A stretch of DNA of 64,000 bases from Actinoplanes oblitus (GTDB lineage: Bacteria; Actinomycetota; Actinomycetes; Mycobacteriales; Micromonosporaceae). The notes below the pieces were generated by a model. It had not been told where the DNA came from and searched no databases. It worked only from the letters and a program-made list of their open reading frames with translations. The stretch covers positions 9,185,501-9,249,500 of the forward strand of contig NZ_CP126980.1 in NCBI RefSeq assembly GCF_030252345.1. The letters are read 5' to 3'. Below, in pieces: positions 27,235 to 35,926 of this stretch (position 1 is the first letter of the stretch; every line of letters begins with the position of its first letter). Both the position numbers and the translations under genes were made by a program.

Positions 27235-28155
27235 TCACTTCCGCGACGAAACGGCCTTCACGAAGAAGGCGACGTTGGCCGGTCGCTCGGCGAGCCGGCG
27301 CATCAGGTAGCCGTACCACTGCCGGCCGTACGGCAGGTACACCCGCACGGTGTGCCCGCCACCGGCGAGCCGGGCCTGCTCCTCCGGCCGCACGCCGTAG
27401 AGCAACTGGAACTCGTACTCCCCGGTGGAGCGGTCGAACCAGCGCGCCCGGTCCTCGGCGATCGCGATCAGCCGCGGGTCGTGGGTCGCCACCATCGGGT
27501 AACCCGCACCGGACATCAGGATGTTCAGGCACCGCACATACGACTTGTCCACGTCCAGCGGCGACTGGAAGGCCACCGACTCCGGCTCCGCGTAGGCGCC
27601 CTTGCAGAGCCGCACCCGGGACCCGGCGACCGCCAGCTCGCGGCAGTCCCCCTCGGTCCGCCGCAGGTACGCCTGCAGCACCGCACCCGTACCGGGGAAG
27701 TCCTTGCGCAGCTCGAGCAGGGTTTCCAGGGTCGCGTCGGTGGTGGTGTGGTCCTCGGCGTCCAGGGTGACGGTGGTGCCCGCCTCGGCCGCCGCGGCGC
27801 AGATCGCCCGGGCGTTCTCCCGGGCCAGCTTCTCGTCGAGGCGCTGGCCCAGGGCGGACAGCTTGACGCTGACCTCGGCGGCCGGGGTCAGCCCGGAGTC
27901 GTGCAGCCGGGTCAGCAGCGACACGTACTCGTCGCGGGCGGCCCGGGCCTGCTCGGCCGTCTCGGTGTCCTCGCCGAGGTGGTCCAGGCTGATCGCCAGC
28001 CCGTCGTCGGCCAGCTCCCGGCTCGCCCGCATCGCCTCCTCGGCGCTGCCGCCGGCGACGAAGCGCCGGACCATCCCTTTGCTGACGGGTGCGGACTCGA
28101 CCAACCGCTCCAGCCGGGCGGAGCCGGCCGCGGCGAGAAACAGGGAACGGAGCAT
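27235..28155 (-). CDS. Proline dehydrogenase
   Basis: FAD-dependent oxidation of L-proline to 1-pyrroline-5-carboxylate. The 306 residues form the TIM barrel of monofunctional PRODH enzymes, with VSVKLSALGQ, VTLDAEDHTTTDATLETL, AVLQAYLRRTEGDC, RLCKGAYAEP and the substrate-contacting YLPYGRQWYGYLMRRLAERP near the end. No P5C dehydrogenase gene is adjacent. ATG start at 28155. It diverges from the CGNR gene. Confidence 0.93.
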   Translation of the reverse strand: MLRSLFLAAAGSARLERLVESAPVSKGMVRRFVAGGSAEEAMRASRELADDGLAISLDHLGEDTETAEQARAARDEYVSLLTRLHDSGLTPAAEVSVKLSALGQRLDEKLARENARAICAAAAEAGTTVTLDAEDHTTTDATLETLLELRKDFPGTGAVLQAYLRRTEGDCRELAVAGSRVRLCKGAYAEPESVAFQSPLDVDKSYVRCLNILMSGAGYPMVATHDPRLIAIAEDRARWFDRSTGEYEFQLLYGVRPEEQARLAGGGHTVRVYLPYGRQWYGYLMRRLAERPANVAFFVKAVSSRK

Positions 28156-28244
28156 GCGTCGAGCGTAATCGCCCGCCCCGGCCGGGGCGCGGCAGTGCGG
28201 GCGAGGAATCGCACCTCGCGGCCGGTTGCGGCTACCGTGGTCGG

Positions 28245-28802
28245 GTGAACTTCGATGCGTACGCCCGGACGGCGGTCGACCTCGTCAACGCCGGCCTGGA
28301 CGATCTCGCCGGGCTGCGGGCTCTGCTCTCCGGCGACCTGGACTACATGCGGGACCAGGTCGTGGAGAAGGACCTGGCCGCCTTCCGCCGGGCCCAGCGC
28401 CGGCTGCGCGAGGTTTTCGAGTACGGCACCGCCGGGCGCGACGCCGACGCCGTGCGGGAGCTGAACTCACTGCTCGAGGCGTACCCGGTGCAGCCACGCA
28501 TCTCCGGTCACGACGCCAGCGACTGGCACATGCACGTGACCAGCCGCGGTTCCTCGGTGAGCGCGGAGTTCCTGGCCGGCGCCGTCTGGGGCCTGGCCGT
28601 CTGGCTGTGCGAGTACGGCAGTGCCCGATTCGGCATCTGCGCCGACGAGCGCTGCGGCAACGTCTACCTGGACACCTCGTCCAACAACTGCCGCCGGTTC
28701 TGCTCGGAGCGCTGCGCCACCCGCTCGCACGTCGCGGCCCACCGCGCCCGCAAGCGTGCCGCCGCGGCTCCGGAGAACTCGGAGACCCTCACGCCCGCCT
28801 GA
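28245..28802 (+). CDS. CGNR zinc finger / ABATE-domain protein
   Basis: A 185-residue putative transcription regulator. N-terminal ABATE-type domain (AYARTAVDLVNAGLDDLAGLRALL), C-terminal zinc finger GICADERCGNVYLDTSSNNCRRFCSERCATRSHVAAHRARKR, where the CGN is followed by tyrosine-valine (CGNVY) and four Cys could bind zinc. GTG start at 28245. Target genes unknown; it diverges from proline dehydrogenase and might control it (inference). Confidence 0.9.
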   Translation: MNFDAYARTAVDLVNAGLDDLAGLRALLSGDLDYMRDQVVEKDLAAFRRAQRRLREVFEYGTAGRDADAVRELNSLLEAYPVQPRISGHDASDWHMHVTSRGSSVSAEFLAGAVWGLAVWLCEYGSARFGICADERCGNVYLDTSSNNCRRFCSERCATRSHVAAHRARKRAAAAPENSETLTPA

Positions 28803-28841
28803 TCCGGGTCCGCCGCCCGGCGCCGCGCACGCCGTTCCGGA

Positions 28842-29654
28842 TCACGCCTTGCTGATCGCGGAGTCGGCGGGCGCCAGGTTCCGCCGCGCGAACTCCAGCG
28901 ACTCGCGCAGGTCGGCCTCGCGGACGGCCCGGCTGGCGGCCTTGCGGGTGTTGATCTCACAGGCCACGGAGCCGGTGAAACCGCGGGCGGCCAGCGACCG
29001 CAGCAGCTCGGCGCAGGGCTGGTTGCCCCGGCCGGGCACCAGGTGCTCGTCGCGGCCCTCGCCGGAGCCGTCGCCGAGGTGCACGTGGCGCAGGCCGGCA
29101 CCCATCCGGTCGGCCATGTCCAGGGAGTCGATCCGGGACGCGGCGCAGTGCGACAGGTCCAGCGTGTACGCGTCGAAGCCGGTCTCGGTGGGGTCCCAGC
29201 CGGGGGTGTAGGGCACGAACCAGCGGCCGGCCATCTTGACCGGAAACATGTTCTCCACGGCGAAGGTGAGGTCCGGGTGCCGGTCGCGGACCTTGGCCAG
29301 GCCGGCCGCGAAATTCTTGGCGTAGTCACGCTGCCAGGTGAACGGCGGGTGCACCACGACGGTGGGGGCGCCCAGCGACTCGGCGAGCTGGGCCGCCCGG
29401 GTCAGCCGCTCCCACGGGTCGGAACTCCACACCCGCTGGGTGACCAGCAGGCAGGGGGCGTGCACCGAGAGGACCGGCACGTCGTAGTGGTCGGCCAGGC
29501 CTTTCAGCGCGCCGGCGTCCTGGCTGACGGCGTCGGTCCAGACCATCACCTCGAGCCCGTCGTAGCCCACCGTGGCCGCCATCTCGAACGCGGCCGCCGT
29601 CGGCTCGGGGAAGACCGAGGAGCTGGAGAGAAGCACGGGAACTCGGGAACTCAC
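28842..29654 (-). CDS. Xylose-isomerase-like TIM-barrel (AP endonuclease family 2 fold) protein
   Basis: A 270-residue TIM barrel of the sugar-phosphate isomerase/epimerase family: VPVLLSSSSVFPEPTAAAFEMAATVGYDGLEVMVW, LSVHAPCLLVT, VVVHPPFTWQRDY, FAVENMFPV, TLDLSHCAAS, VHLGDGSGEGRDEHLVPGRGN and a final Glu (ACEINTR). The His/Glu/Asp residues fit the metal site of the fold. Homologous to Rv0498-type proteins by position and size (memory); reaction unknown. The GTG at 29654 has a GGGGGG stretch just upstream. Confidence 0.85.
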   Translation of the reverse strand: MSSRVPVLLSSSSVFPEPTAAAFEMAATVGYDGLEVMVWTDAVSQDAGALKGLADHYDVPVLSVHAPCLLVTQRVWSSDPWERLTRAAQLAESLGAPTVVVHPPFTWQRDYAKNFAAGLAKVRDRHPDLTFAVENMFPVKMAGRWFVPYTPGWDPTETGFDAYTLDLSHCAASRIDSLDMADRMGAGLRHVHLGDGSGEGRDEHLVPGRGNQPCAELLRSLAARGFTGSVACEINTRKAASRAVREADLRESLEFARRNLAPADSAISKA

Positions 29655-29787
29655 GCCCCCCAGCCTAACCACGTCCGGCACCGCCGGATATATCCGCTCC
29701 AAACGGTCATGATCCATAAGGCCGGTCCGGCCGCGCCACGGCCCGCTTGACCGGCCGGCGGGATCCGGCCCGCGTAGGCTGTTCGGG

Positions 29788-30621
29788 ATGAGCCGCGCAC
29801 GACGCCCCGTGGAAGTGAAGCTCGACTTCCCTCGGGAATGGATCGAGTTCCTCGACCCCGCCGACGAGCAGCACCTGGTCCGCGCCGACCTGACCTGGCT
29901 GCTCTCCCGCTGGACCTGCGTGTTCGGCTCCGCCTGCCGGGGCATTCTGCCCGGTCGCGCCGAGGACGGCTGCTGCTCGCACGGGGCGTTCTTCACCGAC
30001 GCCGACGACGAGAACCGGGTGAAGGCGGCCGCCGCCCGGCTCACCCCGCAGACCTGGCAGCACCACCGGCGCGGGTTCAAGAACTGGACCGAGATGGACA
30101 CCGTGGACGGCACCAAGCCGGCCCGGCGCACCGCCACCCGATCCGGTGACGGCCCGTGCGTGTTCCTCAACGACGCGGACTTTTCGGGCGGCGGCGGATG
30201 CGCCCTGCACGCCCAGGCGCTGCGCGACGGCGTGCACCCGCTGAAGTACAAACCGGACGTCTGCTGGCAGCTCCCGGTCCGCCGGGAGCAGGATTGGATC
30301 ACCAGACCCGACGGTACGAAGGTGCTCCAGTCCACGCTGACCGAGTTCGACAGGCGCGGCTGGGGCCCGGGCGGTCACGACCTGGCCTGGTGGTGCACCT
30401 CGTCCCCGGACGCACACGTGGGCACCGAGCCGATGTACCTGTCCTACGCCCCGGAGCTGACCGAGCTGATCGGCGAGGCGGCGTACCGAAAACTCGCCGA
30501 CCTCTGCACGGCCCGCATCAAGACCGGCCTGATCGCCATCCATCCCGCCACCACGGCGGCAACAACCCCGCCGACCGCACCCAAACGCCAAGGCGGCCGC
30601 GAACCCGCCTCCCCGCCTTAA
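29788..30621 (+). CDS. Conserved cysteine-rich protein of unknown function
   Basis: A 277-residue protein with a cluster of cysteines (Cys44, Cys50 and the pair Cys62-Cys63 in GCCSHGAFF) and more further on ([35 protein letters not shown]). The pattern resembles the DUF3109/YkgJ group, thought to bind zinc or an iron-sulfur cluster, and position matches Rv0495c of M. tuberculosis (memory). The C-terminal 30 residues are Thr/Pro/Lys-rich and probably disordered. ATG at 29788. It runs toward the phoP gene, separated by a large inverted repeat. Confidence 0.8.
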   Translation: MSRARRPVEVKLDFPREWIEFLDPADEQHLVRADLTWLLSRWTCVFGSACRGILPGRAEDGCCSHGAFFTDADDENRVKAAAARLTPQTWQHHRRGFKNWTEMDTVDGTKPARRTATRSGDGPCVFLNDADFSGGGGCALHAQALRDGVHPLKYKPDVCWQLPVRREQDWITRPDGTKVLQSTLTEFDRRGWGPGGHDLAWWCTSSPDAHVGTEPMYLSYAPELTELIGEAAYRKLADLCTARIKTGLIAIHPATTAATTPPTAPKRQGGREPASPP

Positions 30622-30633
30622 CCGCTACCCGGC

Positions 30634-30729
30634 GCATTTCGCCCGTCGTTGCCGAGAGTGCCGGAAAACAACTGCGCTTCGCTGGTTGTTTTCCGGCACT
30701 CTCGGCAACGACTCAAGGGGGCGAAATGC
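30634..30729. repeat. Long inverted repeat, 39-bp arms, between converging genes
   Basis: Inner arms 30645-30672 and 30685-30712 are perfect complements over 28 bp around a 12-base loop. Outer arms 30634-30644 (GCATTTCGCCC) and 30719-30729 add 11 bp after a 6-base bulge on the right side. It lies between the 3' ends of the Cys-rich gene and phoP, so it could work as a bidirectional terminator, but it is much longer than other terminators here and lacks a T run. Confidence 0.9.
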
Positions 30730-30752
30730 CCGCCGAGCGGAGCGAGGCCATG

Positions 30753-31436
30753 TTAGGGCTCGAACTTGTAGCCCAAACCTCGGACGGTGACGATGTAGCG
30801 CGGGGCGCTCGGCTCCGGCTCGACCTTGGAGCGCAGCCGCTTGACGTGCACGTCCAGGGTCTTGGTGTCGCCGACGTAATCGGCTCCCCAGACCCGGTCG
30901 ATCAACTGGCCGCGGGTCAGCACCCGGCCGGCGTTGCGGAGCAGGAGCTCGAGGAGCTCGAACTCCTTCAGCGGCAGCTGCACGCCGGCGCCGTCGACTG
31001 TCACCACGTGCCGTTCGACGTCCATCCGGACCGGGCCGGCGGCCAGCGTCGGCGTGCTCACCTCGGCGGCCTCGCCGCCCTGGCGACGCAGCACGGCGCG
31101 GATCCGGGCGACCAGTTCACGCGGCGAGTACGGCTTGGTGACGTAGTCGTCGGCGCCGATCTCCAGGCCGACCACCTTGTCGATCTCGCTGTCCCGGGCG
31201 GTGACCATGATGATCGGGACTGCGGACCGCTGCCGGAGCTGGCGGCACACCTCGGTGCCGGACATCTCGGGCAGCATCAGGTCGAGGAGCACGATGTCGG
31301 CACCGGTCCGGTCGAACTGCGTGAGGGCCGAGGTTCCGGTCGCGGCGACCGAGACCTCGAAGCCCTCCTTGCGCAGCATGTACGACAGGGCGTCGGAGAA
31401 CGACTCCTCGTCCTCGACCACGAGCACGCGGGCCAA
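30753..31436 (-). CDS. phoP: Two-component response regulator, PhoP/RegX3 type
   Basis: A 227-residue OmpR-family regulator. Receiver domain 1-115 with phospho-acceptor Asp52 (DIVLLDLMLPEMSG) and Lys in VTKPYSPREL; C-terminal winged helix 130-225 (LPLKEFELLELLLRNAGRVLTRGQLIDRVWG, TLDVHVKRLRSKVE, IVTVRGLGYKF). With the adjacent PhoR-like kinase it controls the phosphate-starvation response. The start is TTG at 31436, with AAGGAA 6 bases upstream. The order gpm, kinase/regulator and phoU fits both S. coelicolor phoRP-phoU and M. tuberculosis gpm1-senX3-regX3. Confidence 0.93.
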   Translation of the reverse strand: MARVLVVEDEESFSDALSYMLRKEGFEVSVAATGTSALTQFDRTGADIVLLDLMLPEMSGTEVCRQLRQRSAVPIIMVTARDSEIDKVVGLEIGADDYVTKPYSPRELVARIRAVLRRQGGEAAEVSTPTLAAGPVRMDVERHVVTVDGAGVQLPLKEFELLELLLRNAGRVLTRGQLIDRVWGADYVGDTKTLDVHVKRLRSKVEPEPSAPRYIVTVRGLGYKFEP

Positions 31437-31468
31437 TGAAGTTCCTTCCGTCGTCGGCGACCGGTTCA

Positions 31469-31555
31469 GCGGGGTTGTGCGGGTCCTGCGGCGAAGCCAC
31501 CCGGAAGACTCGGCGGGGTTGTGCGAGTCTCGCGGTGAAGCCGCCCGGCAGACTC
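31469..31555. repeat. Two direct repeats of 43 bp at the 3' end of phoR
   Basis: 31469-31511 and 31513-31555 are near-identical (core GCGGGGTTGTGCG ... CCCGG-AGACTC, period 44). They fill the 117-base gap between phoP and phoR, and the second copy overlaps the phoR stop. Confidence 0.8.
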
Positions 31556-32840
31556 AGCGCCCGGCCACACCGGACTCGATTTCCATTGCCGTCGGTGACG
31601 GCGAGGGGGATTCGGGCGGTCGCGCCGGTAGGCGCAGTGTGAACGTAGAGCCCTCGCCGAGAGCGCTGGTCACGTCCACTCGGCCACCGTGGTTGGTGGC
31701 GATGTGCTTGACGATGGCGAGGCCGAGACCGGTCCCGCCGGTCGCCCGGGACCGAGCCTGATCAGCTCGGTAGAACCGTTCGAAGATCCGGTCCACGTCC
31801 TGCGGGGAGATGCCGATGCCCTGGTCGGCGACATCGATCTCGATCCACTCGGCTTCCTGCCGCATGGTGAGCTCGACCTTGGTGTCCGGTCCGGAGTAGG
31901 CGATGGCGTTCTCCACCAGGTTCGTCACCGCGGTGGCGAACTGGCTGTCGCTGCCGTACGCCATCAGGCCCTTCGGCCCGGAGTAGGCGATCTCGATGTT
32001 CTTCGCCGAGGAGGTCGTCCGGGTGCGGTCCAGCACCTCGGCGATCACCCAGTCCAGGGCCACCGGCTCGGGGTGCGGCAGCGGCTCGGCGCCCTGCAGC
32101 CGGGACAGCTCGAGCAGCTCGCTCACCAGGCGGCCCATCCGGGCCGACTCGTGGTGGATGCGCTCGGCGAACCGGCGGGCGGCCAGCAGGTCCTCGGACT
32201 GCGCCTCGGGCGCCGAGTCGGGCAGCTGGGTGGCGTCCAGCAGTGCCTCGGCCAGCAGTTGGAGGGCACCGATCGGGGTCTTCAGCTCATGGCTCACGTT
32301 GGCCACGAAGTCCCGCCGGACCCGGGCCAGGCGGTGCGACTCGGTGACGTCGGCCGCCTCGACGGCGACGTGCGTCGCGTTCAGCGCGACGGCGCGCAGG
32401 TGCAGGCCGAGTGGCGCCTGCGCCCCACCGGCGCGACCACGCGGAAGATCAAGTTCAACTTCCCGGCGTACGCCGGTCCGGCGCACCTGGCCGGCCAGGG
32501 TCCGCAGGATCGGGTGCGCGGCGATGGTGCCCGGCGCGCCACCCGAGCGCAGCAGGCCCATGGCCCGCGCCGCGGGGTTGACCAGCACGGGGTAGTCGTC
32601 GGCGTCGAGGACGACGACGCCGACTCGCAGCGAGTCGAGACTCTTGCGGCCGAGTCCCTTGAGGCCGTGCTTGCCTGCCGGGCGCTCGTCGTCCGGTTCG
32701 ATGGCGGCTCTCCCCTCCGGCGAACCGGTCCCGGCCATCTCCTCCGACGCCGGTCGGCGGAAACGGGCGAGGACCAGCCCGGCACCGACACCGACGGCCA
32801 GCGCGGCTGAGACCGAGCCGACGGCGTATTCCCACTCCAC
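31554..32840 (-). CDS. phoR: Phosphate-sensing histidine kinase, PhoR/SenX3 type
   Basis: A 428-residue membrane kinase. One N-terminal membrane helix (about 5-25), a degenerate PAS segment (about 72-165, LRVGVVVLDADDYPVLVNPAA), HisKA with His184 (FVANVSHELKTPIGALQLLAEAL), and HATPase_c with the N box (AVTNLVENAIAYS), G1 (DVADQGIGI), F (FERFYRADQARSRATGGTGLGLAIVKH) and G2 boxes. A single membrane helix is unlike typical two-helix kinases and agrees with SenX3/PhoR sensing through PhoU and the Pst system. GTG start at 32840. Its 5' side faces phoU across a PHO box. Confidence 0.93.
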   Translation of the reverse strand: MEWEYAVGSVSAALAVGVGAGLVLARFRRPASEEMAGTGSPEGRAAIEPDDERPAGKHGLKGLGRKSLDSLRVGVVVLDADDYPVLVNPAARAMGLLRSGGAPGTIAAHPILRTLAGQVRRTGVRREVELDLPRGRAGGAQAPLGLHLRAVALNATHVAVEAADVTESHRLARVRRDFVANVSHELKTPIGALQLLAEALLDATQLPDSAPEAQSEDLLAARRFAERIHHESARMGRLVSELLELSRLQGAEPLPHPEPVALDWVIAEVLDRTRTTSSAKNIEIAYSGPKGLMAYGSDSQFATAVTNLVENAIAYSGPDTKVELTMRQEAEWIEIDVADQGIGISPQDVDRIFERFYRADQARSRATGGTGLGLAIVKHIATNHGGRVDVTSALGEGSTFTLRLPARPPESPSPSPTAMEIESGVAGR

Positions 32841-32912
32841 GCTGCGATCGTAGGGTCATTGTTTACCTGGACCACAAGGCCAAAAGGGCAAATCGGGCCC
32901 ACGTTGAATAAT

Positions 32913-32956
32913 GTTCACCACCAGGCCTGGCGTCGTTCACCGGCGTTCATGTCCAG
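32913..32956. promoter_or_regulatory. PHO box (direct GTTCACC repeats) between phoR and phoU
   Basis: GTTCACC occurs at 32913 and 32935, exactly 22 bases (two 11-base units) apart, and GTTCATG follows at 32945. The 11-base repeat G(T)TCAC matches PhoP-binding direct repeat units of Streptomyces. The middle unit (32924) is degenerate. It lies 82 bases before the phoU start and 73 before the phoR start, so PhoP could regulate both directions. Confidence 0.7.
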
Positions 32957-33037
32957 TAAGCCGAACCGACCTAGCGTGAGCTGCACATCGGCCGTCACTG
33001 CGAGGTGGGACGGCCCCGACATTCGGGACTTTAGAAC

Positions 33038-33691
33038 ATGCGCGAGGAGTTTCAGGCCGATCTCATCGAAGTGAGCCGGCTGTTGGTGACCATGGCGGAG
33101 TCGGTCCGCGCCGCGCTGCGCAAGGCGACGACTGCGCTGCTGACCGCCGACCTGGCCGCCGCCGAGTCCGTCATCCAGCGCGACGCCGAGGTGGACGCCG
33201 TGTTCGCCCAGGTGGAGGCGAAGGTGTCGGACATCATCGTCCGGCAGGCGCCGGTCGCCGTCGACCTGCGCCGGGCGATCACCGCCCTGCACATCTCCGC
33301 CGACCTGGAGCGGATGGGCGACCTGGCCGAGCACGTGGCCAAGACCGCCGCCCGGCGGCACCCGTCGCCGGCCGTGCCGGCCGAGCTGCGCCCGGTCTTC
33401 AAGGGCATGGCCGAGATCGCCGACCAGATGGCCGAGAAGATCACCGACGTGCTGGCGCACAGTGACGCCGGTCTCGCCGCCGAGCTGGAGAAGGACGACG
33501 ACGCCATCGACGACCTCGAGCGCCAGCTGTTCAAGATCATGCTGGCCGACGACTGGCCGTACGGCGCGGAGACCGCCATCGACGGCGCGCTACTGGGCCG
33601 GTTCTACGAGCGGTACGCCGACCACGCGGTGAACATCAGCGAGCACACCATCTACCTGGTCACGGGGGAGCCGGTCGCGGGTCAGGACTGA
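33038..33691 (+). CDS. phoU: Phosphate signalling protein PhoU
   Basis: A 217-residue all-helical protein with two PhoU repeats (about 8-100 and 112-205); the acidic metal-binding motifs are visible as ITALHISADLERMGDLAEHVAK and YERYADHAVNISEHTIYLVTGE. PhoU conveys the state of the phosphate transporter to the PhoR-type kinase and limits phosphate uptake. ATG at 33038; divergent from phoR across the PHO box. It converges on gpmA over a strong bidirectional hairpin. Confidence 0.95.
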   Translation: MREEFQADLIEVSRLLVTMAESVRAALRKATTALLTADLAAAESVIQRDAEVDAVFAQVEAKVSDIIVRQAPVAVDLRRAITALHISADLERMGDLAEHVAKTAARRHPSPAVPAELRPVFKGMAEIADQMAEKITDVLAHSDAGLAAELEKDDDAIDDLERQLFKIMLADDWPYGAETAIDGALLGRFYERYADHAVNISEHTIYLVTGEPVAGQD

Positions 33692-33703
33692 CCGCCCGGC
33701 AGT

Positions 33704-33744
33704 GGAACAGGCCGGGACACCACGGGAGTGTCCCGGCCTGTTCC
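33704..33744. terminator. Bidirectional terminator between phoU and gpmA
   Basis: Perfect 16-bp arms (GGAACAGGCCGGGACA and complement) around a 9-base loop, in the 58-base gap between the converging stops of phoU and gpmA. Confidence 0.85.
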
Positions 33745-33749
33745 GTGAC

Positions 33750-34496
33750 TCAGCGGCCCTGGTTCGCGACAGCGGCCGCGGCCTCCTTGGCCGCCTCCGG
33801 GTCCAGGTAGGTGCCGCCCGCGGTGATCGGACGCAGGCTCTCGTCCAGGTCGTAGCGCAGCGGGATGCCGGTCGGGATGTTCAGCTTGGCGATCGCCTCG
33901 TCGGAGATCTGGTCCAGGTGCTTGACGATCGCGCGCAGCGAGTTGCCGTGCGCGGCGACCAGCACCGTCTTGCCGGCCCGCAGGTCCGGGACGATCGCGT
34001 CGTACCAGTACGGCAGGGCGCGCTCCAGCACGTCCTTGAGGCACTCCGCCTTCGGCTTGATCTCCGGCGGCAGGTCCGCGTACCGCGCGTCGGCGGCCTG
34101 CGAGAACTCCGAGTCGTCCTCGATCGGGGGCGGCGGCACGTCGTACGACCGGCGCCAGAGCATGAACTGCTCCTCGCCGTACTCCTCGAGGGTCTGCTTC
34201 TTGTCCTTGCCCTGCAGAGCGCCGTAGTGCCGCTCGTTGAGCCGCCACGAGCGCTTCACCGGGATCCAGTGCCGGTCGGTGATGTGCAGGGCGATCTCGC
34301 TCGTCCGGATCGCGCGGCGCAGCAGGCTGGTGTGCACGACGTCGGGCAGCACGTTCTGTTCTTTGAGCAGCTCTCCACCGCGGCGGGCCTCATCCTCGCC
34401 CTTGGCGTCCAGGTCCACGTCGACCCAGCCGGTGAAGAGGTTCTTGGCGTTCCACTCGCTGTTGCCGTGTCGCAACAGCACCAGGGTTCCAGTCAT
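33750..34496 (-). CDS. gpmA: 2,3-bisphosphoglycerate-dependent phosphoglycerate mutase
   Basis: Interconverts 3- and 2-phosphoglycerate in glycolysis. The 248 residues carry phospho-acceptor His10 ([12 protein letters not shown]), [11 protein letters not shown] and the second His in [15 protein letters not shown]. The ATG at 34496 gives the common [11 protein letters not shown] start; a GTG two codons upstream (34502) is also possible. Its linkage to the phoR-phoP pair is shared with M. tuberculosis gpm1 (memory). Confidence 0.96.
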   Translation of the reverse strand: MTGTLVLLRHGNSEWNAKNLFTGWVDVDLDAKGEDEARRGGELLKEQNVLPDVVHTSLLRRAIRTSEIALHITDRHWIPVKRSWRLNERHYGALQGKDKKQTLEEYGEEQFMLWRRSYDVPPPPIEDDSEFSQAADARYADLPPEIKPKAECLKDVLERALPYWYDAIVPDLRAGKTVLVAAHGNSLRAIVKHLDQISDEAIAKLNIPTGIPLRYDLDESLRPITAGGTYLDPEAAKEAAAAVANQGR

Positions 34497-34609
34497 GCCC
34501 ACATCTTCCCCGCCGGATCCGGTGACGGTCCGGGCGGGTGGAAAATCCGTTGCGCGATCCCCTAGGTTGTAAGGGAGCAGAACCGGGTTCAGTGCTTACG
34601 GGGGACGTT

Positions 34610-35872
34610 GTGCGAGGTTGGTTGCGGCAGGCCGCCGGCGGATTGCCCCGGCAGTTCTGGTTCCTCTGGACCGGCACCCTGATCAACCGGCTGGGCTCCT
34701 TCGTGGTGCTGTTCCTGAGCATCTACCTGACCGGCGAGCGGCACCTCAGTCAGAGCCAGGCCGGCCTGGTGCTCGGCCTGTACGGGGTGGGTGGCGCGGT
34801 CGGCACCATGACCGGCGGGGTGCTGGCCGACCGCTGGGGACGCCGGCCGACCATGCTGACCGCCCAGTTCGGTGCGGCGGCGCTGATGCTGACGCTCGGG
34901 TTCGCCGATTCGTACCCGCGGATCCTGGTCGTCACCGCGCTGCTCGGCGTCTTCACCGAGGGGGTGCGACCGGCCTTCTCGGCGATGATGGTGGACGTCG
35001 TGCCGGAGCGGGACCGGGTCCGGGCGTACTCGTTGAACTACTGGGCGGTCAACCTGGGCTTCGCGCTCGCCGCGATCGCCGCCGGTCTCGCCGCGCAGGC
35101 CGACTTCCTGCTGCTGTTCGTGGTCGACGCGGCCACCACCGTGGCCACCGCGACGATCACGCTGATCTTCCTGACGGAGAGCCGGCCGGCGCACCGCCCG
35201 ATCGCCGGTGGCGCCCCGCGCGGCGGCATGCTGACCGTGCTGACCGACCGGGTCTTCCTCGCCTACTGGGTGGTCAACCTGCTGGTCGTGCTGGTCATCA
35301 TGCAGCACATGTCGACCCTGCCGCTCGCCATGCTGGCCGACGGCTTCTCGGCGGCCACCTACGGCTGGGTGATCGCGGTCAACGGCATCATGATCGTGTC
35401 CGGGCAGCTCTTCGTGCCCCGGCTGCTCGACGGGCACCGCGCCCACCGCGTGCTGGCGATCGGCGCGGTGATCATCGGGGCCGGGTTCGGCCTGGTCGCG
35501 GTCGCGCACTCCGCCTGGATGTACGCGGTGACGGTGGTGATCTGGACGCTCGGCGAGATGATCCAGTCCCCGAGCAACGCGGCGACCGTCGCGGACCTGT
35601 CGCCGGCCGCGCTCCGCGGGCGGTACCAGGGACTCACCTCGCTGTCCTGGTCGATCGGGTCGGCGCTGGCCCCGATCCTCGGCGGGCTGGTGCTGCAGGG
35701 GTTCGGCTCGGCGACGCTCTGGGTGGGGTGCTTCGGTCTCTGCGCCCTGGCCGCCGCCGGTCACCTGCTGGCCGGGCCGGCCCGCGAGCGGCGTGCCGCG
35801 CTGCGCCGCGCGGAGGAGGACGCTCTGCTGAACACCGCCGGCACGACTGCGGCACCCGCGCCCGCCTCCTGA
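34610..35872 (+). CDS. Major facilitator superfamily transporter, first of two paralogues
   Basis: A 420-residue membrane protein with 12 hydrophobic segments. The MFS motif between helices 2 and 3 is seen in GGVLADRWGRRPTML. Related to drug-efflux MFS proteins; substrate unknown. The N-terminus (GWLRQAAGGLPRQFWFLWTGTLINRLG) is closely similar to that of the next MFS gene, so the two arose by duplication. GTG at 34610 is chosen for GGGGGA 5 bases upstream; GTG at 34592 is possible. Two 28-base repeats begin right at its stop. Confidence 0.88.
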   Translation: MRGWLRQAAGGLPRQFWFLWTGTLINRLGSFVVLFLSIYLTGERHLSQSQAGLVLGLYGVGGAVGTMTGGVLADRWGRRPTMLTAQFGAAALMLTLGFADSYPRILVVTALLGVFTEGVRPAFSAMMVDVVPERDRVRAYSLNYWAVNLGFALAAIAAGLAAQADFLLLFVVDAATTVATATITLIFLTESRPAHRPIAGGAPRGGMLTVLTDRVFLAYWVVNLLVVLVIMQHMSTLPLAMLADGFSAATYGWVIAVNGIMIVSGQLFVPRLLDGHRAHRVLAIGAVIIGAGFGLVAVAHSAWMYAVTVVIWTLGEMIQSPSNAATVADLSPAALRGRYQGLTSLSWSIGSALAPILGGLVLQGFGSATLWVGCFGLCALAAAGHLLAGPARERRAALRRAEEDALLNTAGTTAAPAPAS

Positions 35873-35926
35873 CCGGCACCCTCCCGAGGTCCGCTCAGGA
35901 CCGGCACCCTCCCGAGGTCCACTCAG
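35871..35926. repeat. Two 28-bp direct repeats after the first MFS gene
   Basis: 35871-35898 and 35899-35926 differ at one base (unit GACCGGCACCCTCCCGAGGT followed by CC[G/A]CTCAG); a third begins at 35927 (GACCGGGAC). The first unit starts inside the TGA stop. Confidence 0.85.
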
